Source of the DNA: a virus
Virus record (IMG/VR): IMGVR_UViG_3300017917_004195
Span: 1-20,329 of that record
Reading direction: 5' to 3' (one strand)
DNA: 20,329 nt
Under the pieces are notes generated by a model. The model saw nothing but the letters and a program-made list of their open reading frames with translations. It made no database searches and was not told the DNA's origin. The position numbers were made by a program, and so were the translations under genes. This document shows, piece after piece, positions 13,532-20,329 of the stretch (positions are counted from its first letter, which is position 1; each line of letters begins with the position of its first letter).

Positions 13532-16500
13532 ATGGGATTAATTTTATTACCAAATACCTCACTTACCCAAGTATCCCCTACGCAGGAATACTCTCCTTCA
13601 GATATTTCTCTTATCCAAGGGATAGATGTTGGATCAACTTTTAACCCTCAAACAGATTATATAGAATTTACTATATCTACTCTTAATGGATCATACCAAG
13701 TAACAAACATACCATATTCTAACTATACTCTCCCTTCATCAACTACTCCTAACTCAGTTGTAGGAATAGATGTAGAGCAAGATCTTATAAACGCAGGTTT
13801 TACCACAGGTCAATATACAGTATTATATAATTTTTTAAGACCTATTCTTAATTCTTCATATAGTAATCAAATTTACTATGTAAAAGAAATATCTTCTGAT
13901 AGAACTGAAGTAAGACTTTCAAGTCAACAAATGGGGAACACCTCATTAATAAATTCTATTAATGCTTATATAAATCAAAGAAATAATTCCCCATATTTTT
14001 ATGATTTTTATTTAGATTTTGGTAATAATGTTTTATGTGTATCAAATAATATAATATTAGATACTACTACTTCTCCACCTTCTATTCTTATCAATCTTTA
14101 TGACCCATTACCTAACTCAGTTAGATTAAATGATACTTTGTGGATTGTAGAAACAGTTGCAGACCCTCTTTCATATCAAGCAGAATTTATTCCTGAAGTA
14201 GTAGCCTTTACCCCTATTGTAAATCAAATTCAAGGACCTAATTTTAATCTTTCTTTACAAGACCAAATAAATAATTCGTCTAACTATACTAACTACGCTC
14301 AACTAACATCAGTTGGTTTATCTTCTTCTTTTTATCAAATTAGTAGTTTGTTAGAAGAAAAAGGAATAGAAATTAATATAGATTATGATGATTTCTCTAA
14401 TTTTATTCACTTTTCCTCAGCTACTCAAAGATTAAAAAATTTTCAATATAAAGTTGAACTTTTAGAACAATACGCTGAAGAAATTGCAATTCTTAGTGAA
14501 ACAGCTGCTTCTACCTCAGCAGGTGATATATTAACTTTAGAAAATAAAATAAATAATGTCATAACTAATTTTGATGGGTATGATTATTTTTTATATTACA
14601 ATTCTGGTTCGGCATATAGTTGGCCTAAACAAACTCAAACACCTCCATATTCTCTATACCCATCAGATGATCCAATTGTTTTAACATGGTTAGGAAGTGA
14701 TGAATTATCTTCTCCTTATTTTGGAGGAGTTTTACTAAGTGCTTCTATATATGACCAAAACAACCAGGACTATCTTTACAACACTGTTCCTGAGTATATA
14801 AGAGATGATTCTAATAATAATCCCTACAGACTATTCATAGAAATGATTGGTCAGATGTTTGACAATGTGTGGATTTATTATAAAGACGTAACCAATCTTC
14901 ATTCAGCAGATAATAGATTAGATTATGGTATTTCTAAAGATTTAGTAGCAGAAGCACTAAAATCATTTGGTGTAAAAATCTATCAAAATAATTTTTCTAC
15001 TAATGATTTATATAATGCATTTTTAGGGTACTATGCATCTTCAGCATCATTAGAAGATCCTAGTAGTAATGTGTATGTAGTAAATAACTATATTGATAAT
15101 TATTTTATAAATGATGCTATATATATTCCTCAATCATGTGAATATATAACAAATTATATAAGTGCTTCATTTGAAGCTTTAATATCCCCCACTGATGATG
15201 TAAACAAAGAAATATATAAACGTTTATATCACAATTTACCATATTTATTAAAAACCAAAGGTACTATACCTGGCCTAAGAGCTCTCATCAACTGCTATGG
15301 AATACCAGATACTATATTAAGAATCAGTGAGTTTGGAGGAAGAGACAAAGAGATTTCAACTTATGATTATTATTACCAAAGATATAGTAAAGCATTTACT
15401 CCCTCAAATAGTGCTTCTATATTAATCCCTTGGCTACCATTATACAGAAATTATTTAGAAGCATTTAATGATTTTTATGTATGGCCAGTAGGGTATGTAG
15501 CTCCTGTTAATTTTGATAATTTAGATTATATACAAGAAAGTTCTAGTATTCTTTATACAGTCCCTGATTGTATTCAATTTAGATTTAAAACTACAGGAAT
15601 ACCCCCACAGTCACATTATTCTCAATCTCTTTTACTTAAAATTACCACAGGTAGTGTTGTTGATGATCCTAGCAATAACCAATATGTAGTAAATAATTAT
15701 ATTGATAATTATTTTATTAGTGATATAGCATTTGAAAGTGGATCTTCAAATTGGGACATGGGTATTTTCTTATATTATACAGGATCTGGAACAGAGTATA
15801 ATGGAAATGCATATTATCCTAATTATCAATATGGTAATTTAAGATTTTATCTATCTGGTTCTTCAGCAGAAGGAGGATTTGCAGTTTCTGAAGATATATA
15901 TTTGCCGTTTTTTGATGGGGGATGGTGGAGTGTAATGCTACAAAGAAATGTTCATGCTTCTTCATCACAAAACTCAGATAATGTAACTTATACATTGTAT
16001 GCTGCAAATAAAATTTATAACGGTTATGATGGAGATACTATAGGATACATAGGTTCATCAAGCATATATGTTGATGGTTCCACATCTAGTTCATTAAACG
16101 CAGCTTGGAATCATTATGAACCTCAAGGTTATTTAGCACTAAATGAAGGTATTTTCCTTGGAGGATTTATCTCCGGAGCTATGGTAGATAACAGCTATAT
16201 CCAATCCCCAGGAGTATTATTTACTGGATCATTACAGGAATTTAGATATTATGCATATGCTTTAGATGAAAAAATATTTAAAGATTATACAATGAACCCT
16301 GAATCTATTGAAGGAATTCATCTCACAGGTTCATTAAGTTCATTTGATATTTTAAATTTTAGAGCTCCATTAGGAAATGAATTAGGAGAAGATTTTGTTT
16401 ATTCCCAAAGTGGATCTACTATATATGATCTTTACTCTTCTATTCACCCTGCATCTACAGCTTCTGCCAATACACTAATTACAGAATCATTTATATTACC

Positions 16501-18304
16501 AATTTCAACATTTGTTAATTTTAGTGCTAATAATACTAGTTCTGCATATAATACTTTAAATAATACTACGTATACTAATGTATATAATGGACTTAACATG
16601 GTTGCTAACACAAGTGGACCATATTTGTCTTGGAATGCAACTAATGGAACAGTATATGTAAATGATACATGTTTAGGAGGATATGGAGATTTTACAGTTG
16701 AAGGTACTTTAGATGATCCTTTATCTAGTACCTATAGCGTTTATTTTGTTTTATCATCTTCTGTAAGAGGTGAAATAGAATCTTATACCCTCCCAGTTAC
16801 TTCACCTCAAGGTTTTGTATTTTCATTTGATACTGTAGATATATACAATGGAGAAATAATTTCAATATGGGCAAGTAGTTCTATAAATAACGTAGAATTA
16901 ACTCCTGCTAGTTTATATGGATTATCAATAGAAGAACTTAACATATATGGTGTTACTAGATTAAATAACTATCAAATTTTATATTACTCTTCTTCATTTA
17001 CTGCATCTCATACAGAAAACCAAACAGAAGAATATTATTTTGATCAACCAATTGCTGGTATAAGAAATAGAGTAACTGAAAAAATTAATATTGAGTCTAC
17101 TCCTCTCCCATATGTTAATATGTTTATAACAGAGTCTTGGAATTTACTTTCTCAATATACTCAATTAACAAATCAAAATTATCCTTCTCTTAGTAGTGAA
17201 ATTCCTAATGTTAATCTATTAGAAGTAGCATTCTCTCCTCAAAATGAAATTGATGATGATATTATTGCTTCTTTAGGATATTTTAATATAGGTGAATTTA
17301 TTGGAGATCCAAGATATGTTTCTTCTTCTAACACTACATATGTTGACTTAGATAAATTAAAAGAAGATTATTTTAAAAAATATTTTAGTCAATATACTTT
17401 ATATGATTACATAAGATTAATTAAATTTTATGATAATTCATTATTTAAAATGATTAAAGATTTTGTTCCTGCAAGAACAGATCTTATAACAGGTATAGTT
17501 GTAAAATCTCCTTTATTAGAAAGAAATAGATACCCACAACCTCAAGTAGATTATGAAGATGTAACATACTCTGGATCTATTGATACCGCGTTTATAAGTG
17601 GAAGTACTGGGGGAGTATTTAATCCATATAATGTGTTAGTAGATGATGCATATTTTAACACTACTCCACAAATATATACTTTTTCAACAACAACCGTTAA
17701 CCCATTTTTAGGAACAACCGCTACCTCAAGTGGTGATTACCTCATCTGGATACCAGAAACTGGTGAAATAATGACTAATTTTTATGGAATAGTTAAATTT
17801 CAAACATCTGGGCTTGTAGGTAGTAGTGGTACTACATATATAGGATACACATCCTCTATTCATGGACCTCTAGAATCATTTACTGACATCAACTCAGTTA
17901 CTTCATATTATAGTTGTTCATACGGAGAAAGATTTACAGTTTCTGTAGCAAGTGATGCTCTTTGGTTACCAATATATAATCTAACTTTTAGATCTAATAC
18001 AGTAGTACCGTTCTCAAACCAAGCATGGTATGAATCAACTATTGGCCCATCAGGTTCTACCCAGTTTTTGAATATCACTCAAGAAGAATTTTATGATGGA
18101 GAATTTTCAGGTAGTATCGTAGAAGTTACCAATGGTAATTTAGGAATAGGAAACCCATTTCTTTACCCAAACCCATCAGGATTTAATTTTGATGTGGTTT
18201 TATACCGTCAATACCCATCAAATATTACCCCTCCTCCAGATTTCTTAAATAGTAATACTTCCCCAAATCAAGGAGAATTATATTTATGGTTTGGATTTGC
18301 TTAA
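13532..18304 (+). CDS. Giant baseplate wedge protein, gp7/gpI-like with LamG-like domain (1590 aa)
   Basis: The largest gene of the window. Residues about 425-500 and 545-610 (RLFIEMIGQMFDNVWIYYKD, DVNKEIYKRLYHNLPYLLKT, GTIPGLRALINCYGIPDTIL) resemble the helical core of P2 gpI/T4 gp7-type proteins, the third member of the wedge triplex with gp6. Residues about 735-925 look like a LamG/concanavalin-type beta-sandwich (GGFAVSEDIYLPFFDGGWWS, then FTGSLQEFRYYAYALDEKIF). Further beta-rich Ser/Thr/Asn repeats lie at 980-1150, a helical connector (LDKLKEDYFKKYFSQYTLYD, about 1271-1290) and a final beta domain follow. A 22-residue sequence occurs at 509-530 and again at 712-733. T4 gp7 is about 1030 aa, so this protein has extra, probably surface-exposed domains that may bind host glycans. 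The gpI/gp7 assignment is a pattern judgement. Confidence 0.75.
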   Translation: MGLILLPNTSLTQVSPTQEYSPSDISLIQGIDVGSTFNPQTDYIEFTISTLNGSYQVTNIPYSNYTLPSSTTPNSVVGIDVEQDLINAGFTTGQYTVLYNFLRPILNSSYSNQIYYVKEISSDRTEVRLSSQQMGNTSLINSINAYINQRNNSPYFYDFYLDFGNNVLCVSNNIILDTTTSPPSILINLYDPLPNSVRLNDTLWIVETVADPLSYQAEFIPEVVAFTPIVNQIQGPNFNLSLQDQINNSSNYTNYAQLTSVGLSSSFYQISSLLEEKGIEINIDYDDFSNFIHFSSATQRLKNFQYKVELLEQYAEEIAILSETAASTSAGDILTLENKINNVITNFDGYDYFLYYNSGSAYSWPKQTQTPPYSLYPSDDPIVLTWLGSDELSSPYFGGVLLSASIYDQNNQDYLYNTVPEYIRDDSNNNPYRLFIEMIGQMFDNVWIYYKDVTNLHSADNRLDYGISKDLVAEALKSFGVKIYQNNFSTNDLYNAFLGYYASSASLEDPSSNVYVVNNYIDNYFINDAIYIPQSCEYITNYISASFEALISPTDDVNKEIYKRLYHNLPYLLKTKGTIPGLRALINCYGIPDTILRISEFGGRDKEISTYDYYYQRYSKAFTPSNSASILIPWLPLYRNYLEAFNDFYVWPVGYVAPVNFDNLDYIQESSSILYTVPDCIQFRFKTTGIPPQSHYSQSLLLKITTGSVVDDPSNNQYVVNNYIDNYFISDIAFESGSSNWDMGIFLYYTGSGTEYNGNAYYPNYQYGNLRFYLSGSSAEGGFAVSEDIYLPFFDGGWWSVMLQRNVHASSSQNSDNVTYTLYAANKIYNGYDGDTIGYIGSSSIYVDGSTSSSLNAAWNHYEPQGYLALNEGIFLGGFISGAMVDNSYIQSPGVLFTGSLQEFRYYAYALDEKIFKDYTMNPESIEGIHLTGSLSSFDILNFRAPLGNELGEDFVYSQSGSTIYDLYSSIHPASTASANTLITESFILPISTFVNFSANNTSSAYNTLNNTTYTNVYNGLNMVANTSGPYLSWNATNGTVYVNDTCLGGYGDFTVEGTLDDPLSSTYSVYFVLSSSVRGEIESYTLPVTSPQGFVFSFDTVDIYNGEIISIWASSSINNVELTPASLYGLSIEELNIYGVTRLNNYQILYYSSSFTASHTENQTEEYYFDQPIAGIRNRVTEKINIESTPLPYVNMFITESWNLLSQYTQLTNQNYPSLSSEIPNVNLLEVAFSPQNEIDDDIIASLGYFNIGEFIGDPRYVSSSNTTYVDLDKLKEDYFKKYFSQYTLYDYIRLIKFYDNSLFKMIKDFVPARTDLITGIVVKSPLLERNRYPQPQVDYEDVTYSGSIDTAFISGSTGGVFNPYNVLVDDAYFNTTPQIYTFSTTTVNPFLGTTATSSGDYLIWIPETGEIMTNFYGIVKFQTSGLVGSSGTTYIGYTSSIHGPLESFTDINSVTSYYSCSYGERFTVSVASDALWLPIYNLTFRSNTVVPFSNQAWYESTIGPSGSTQFLNITQEEFYDGEFSGSIVEVTNGNLGIGNPFLYPNPSGFNFDVVLYRQYPSNITPPPDFLNSNTSPNQGELYLWFGFA
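15056..15120 (+). repeat. In-frame repeat, copy 1 (partly palindromic)
   Basis: Codes for DPSSNVYVVNNYIDNYFIND. A 35-nt core (15074-15108) matches copy 2 with a single mismatch. The core holds an inverted repeat (15082-15091 with 15096-15105, loop ATTG) with one C-A mismatch. Confidence 0.85.
15665..15729 (+). repeat. In-frame repeat, copy 2 (perfect hairpin)
   Basis: Codes for DPSNNQYVVNNYIDNYFISD, 203 codons after copy 1 and in the same reading frame. It contains a perfect 10-bp hairpin, AAATAATTAT / ATAATTATTT (15691-15700 and 15705-15714) with loop ATTG. Confidence 0.85.
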
Positions 18305-18310
18305 AAATTT

Positions 18311-18321
18311 CATATATTATA
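18311..18321 (+). promoter_or_regulatory. Candidate phage promoter, CATATATTATA
   Basis: The 12-mer with one T missing (CATATATTATA), in the 21-nt gap before the last gene and 4 nt before its ATG at 18326. A forward TATAAATA, the T4 late consensus, also lies at 18318-18325 immediately before the ATG, so this site is ambiguous. Confidence 0.45.
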
Positions 18322-18325
18322 AATA

Positions 18326-20329
18326 ATGTCAGCACCTGCCGTACACTACGCAAAAATAAGTAGATTTGACCCTAATGGGAATGATATAACTGATTATCTT
18401 TCTCAATTAGAGACATTTATTATATCATACCCTGATATTGGTCAAATTCAATATAATGTTTTATCATCCCAGGCTCAGTCTACATATTTTATTTACGGAG
18501 TAGAACCAGTATATGTAACTTCTTCTTATTATAGAATTTTAGATTATACATTAGATAATGCTCATAAAAATCTATTTACAGTAATCCCAAGCTTAGCAGG
18601 ATCAACCATAACTTCATATACTAGTGTAGACAATAACCCTAATGGATATTTTACAGCTTCTTCCGGTGTATATAGATTTTATGATACCCCAAATATATTT
18701 TTAACTGCATCCTTTACAGCATCTATATCAATGCCCGCAGGTACTTTTTGCGATATTGATAGTGGAATATATGTCTACATAGATAGACCAGATGGAGTTG
18801 ATTTATCTAAACGATTATGGGATCTTACAGGATTTAATTCATCTTCTTTTATAACTGTTTCTGCTTCTGTTCCTTTAAGATTTACTCAAACTTTTGGTAC
18901 ATTTCCATATAGTGCTAGTATTATAGAAAACTCTAATTTATATGTACAAATTGTAAACGCAGACCCAGGAGGACCAAGTGGAGGAAATTTAACAGTAAGT
19001 GATTTTTCATTTAATATCACTCAACTAACACCAACCCAATCCTCAGGAACTCCAACTGTATCTTTTTCTCCGGATCAAGTAGATTTCTTTTATTCTGATT
19101 ATAATCCATTATATGGTAATGCTTCTGATAATAGATTATCTACATATATAATGGATGTAGACTATAGTAATAATCCTTTAGTTCCAATAAATTTTAATCA
19201 ATTAGTTGACTCAACCGCTACTAGAGCTCAAGTTCAAGATTCTAATTATGCTTCTCAAGCTTGGTCTAATATTAGATATAATGGGAATAAATCAAATGCT
19301 CAATTTTCTGTATTAAATGATGGTTTTAATTCCCCATCTGATCCTCCACAACCAAATCAATTAGATAGTGGTTACGGAGCTCTTTCTCCTGCAGAAAAAA
19401 ACGAGGCTTATTTTGCATATTTTGAAGGAGTAGGAGGAACAGGACCTGAAATTATTAATCAAACTGCTTATTTTGTTAAATGGCTAATAGATGAAAAAGG
19501 AAATGTAGAAGACCCCGAACCTAGGTTTAACCCATATAATGGTCTACAACAAAACAATGGGGTATTAAATCTTGAAGCTACTTTTGAACCAGGAAATAAT
19601 AGATATGCTGTAGTATCACTAATAGGAAACGATCCAACACTTACTACTAATCCAAATGATGATGCCTTAGTAGGAACTCATCCTATTACTCATGTAGGTA
19701 GAATAGCTAATATTTTAATAACTGAAACTGGATCATCACCTAGTGCATGTCTTACTACAATGTCATTTTCTGCAGAAGGATTTGGAGCCACATCCTCAGT
19801 TAATTATAATTTTGGAGCTTCATTAACAAGTACTATAGATGTAAGTCCAAATAGCCCAATTAATGGTATTGATTTTACAACTGTATTTCTTAACCCTGGA
19901 GGATATTATGATGGAACAGATACATATACAGTTCCTGCTAATAGTATTCCTAATAATGTTCAAGTTCAATTTAAATTTAGAACCCAAGTAAGAAATCTCT
20001 GGGAAGATGGAGATAATAACTGGACACTTACCTTTTTAAAATCTACAGATGGAGGAGCAACTTACAACCCTACCCCAGTACAAGGACATTGGAAAAGACC
20101 TAATGTTGCTGGAACAGTAAATGGAGTTAATGCTAATACAATTTGGTATGATCCATCATTTTATAGTGGAAACAGCAACCAATGGGGATTTAATGGAATA
20201 GGAGTTAATCCACCAAATAATACAAATGGGTTACCTGGAGATCTTATTGAAATAGAAATGTGGACTCCACCATTAGATGTACAAACTGGACATAAGTATA
20301 AAGTTTATATAAACTCTTCTCGTGAATAT
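18326..20329 (+). CDS. Large tail structural/adhesin-like protein (partial, at least 668 aa)
   Basis: Open from ATG 18326 to the last base of the window with no stop, so the 3' end is missing. The start MSAPAVHYAKISRFDPNGND follows the candidate promoter. The protein is beta-rich, high in Ser, Thr, Asn, Tyr and Gly, with few Lys. Visible segments include a beta-sandwich-like section (FYDTPNIFLTASFTASISMP ... GIYVYIDRPDGVDLS, about 115-160), a patch DNRLSTYIMDVDYSNN (about 269-284) followed by RAQVQDSNYASQAWSNIRYN (about 301-320), and a later beta region (NNVQVQFKFRTQVRNLWEDG, about 540-560). There is no signal peptide or TM segment. Composition and position at the end of the baseplate genes suggest an outer baseplate or tail-fibre/adhesin protein that contacts the host; this is inference, as I do not recognise a named family. 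Confidence 0.8.
   Translation, partial: MSAPAVHYAKISRFDPNGNDITDYLSQLETFIISYPDIGQIQYNVLSSQAQSTYFIYGVEPVYVTSSYYRILDYTLDNAHKNLFTVIPSLAGSTITSYTSVDNNPNGYFTASSGVYRFYDTPNIFLTASFTASISMPAGTFCDIDSGIYVYIDRPDGVDLSKRLWDLTGFNSSSFITVSASVPLRFTQTFGTFPYSASIIENSNLYVQIVNADPGGPSGGNLTVSDFSFNITQLTPTQSSGTPTVSFSPDQVDFFYSDYNPLYGNASDNRLSTYIMDVDYSNNPLVPINFNQLVDSTATRAQVQDSNYASQAWSNIRYNGNKSNAQFSVLNDGFNSPSDPPQPNQLDSGYGALSPAEKNEAYFAYFEGVGGTGPEIINQTAYFVKWLIDEKGNVEDPEPRFNPYNGLQQNNGVLNLEATFEPGNNRYAVVSLIGNDPTLTTNPNDDALVGTHPITHVGRIANILITETGSSPSACLTTMSFSAEGFGATSSVNYNFGASLTSTIDVSPNSPINGIDFTTVFLNPGGYYDGTDTYTVPANSIPNNVQVQFKFRTQVRNLWEDGDNNWTLTFLKSTDGGATYNPTPVQGHWKRPNVAGTVNGVNANTIWYDPSFYSGNSNQWGFNGIGVNPPNNTNGLPGDLIEIEMWTPPLDVQTGHKYKVYINSSREY

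Noticed and set aside
18326-20329. Possible diversity-generating retroelement target in the adhesin-like gene
   Set aside because: No reverse transcriptase or template-repeat pair is visible in the window; the Asn/Tyr richness fits base composition. The 3' end is outside the window, so it cannot be tested here.

Overview
The window is a contiguous piece of a tailed-phage genome (contractile tail, T4-like) whose host is probably a member of the Bacteroidota. The phage assignment rests on a T4 gp55-type late sigma factor and on a baseplate block of a gp5-like hub/spike, a gp25-like wedge protein, a gp6/gpJ-like wedge protein and a gp7/gpI-like giant protein. The host inference rests on very AT-rich DNA, near absence of Shine-Dalgarno sequences (A/T-rich leaders instead), a Bacteroidota-looking lipobox (LVAC), and a recurrent upstream element (CATATATTTATA) that resembles the Bacteroidota -7 box TAnnTTTG. 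All genes are on the + strand, packed with 1-4 nt overlaps (ATGA, TAATG) or short gaps. I see no tRNA, rRNA, CRISPR array, transposase or integrase.

Left part (1-2819): the 3' end of an upstream gene, a small unknown protein, a ClpP-family serine protease with an intact Ser-His-Asp triad, a small lipoprotein, a two-TM holin-like protein, then a clear intrinsic terminator (1456-1480). After the terminator comes a run of small genes, including two very short Trp/Lys-rich proteins and a TM-plus-coiled-coil protein. A perfect 17-bp inverted repeat (1756-1772 / 2176-2192) brackets the TM-coiled-coil gene. The lipoprotein, holin-like and TM-coiled-coil genes together could form a lysis set (o-spanin, holin, i-spanin), but no endolysin is in view.

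Middle part (2850-5300): conserved unknown phage proteins, an HD-domain phosphohydrolase, a small membrane protein, and the gp55-like late sigma factor, which would switch on the structural genes downstream.

Right part (5331-20329): the baseplate and tail-tip module. In order: a small helical protein, the gp5-like hub/spike, an 804-aa protein with carboxypeptidase-regulatory-like beta domains, a 124-aa helical protein, gp25-like, gp6-like, a DNRLRE-domain protein, a 114-aa coiled-coil protein, a 1590-aa gp7/gpI-like protein with a LamG-like domain, and a large structural or adhesin protein cut by the window end.

The most interesting observations are: (1) the CATATATTTATA family, found at most genes that do not overlap their upstream neighbour and so close to the start codon that mRNAs would be leaderless or nearly so; (2) the long-spaced 17-bp inverted repeat; and (3) a 22-residue, hairpin-forming, in-frame sequence present twice in the 1590-aa gene, reminiscent of palindromic elements that insert inside coding genes.
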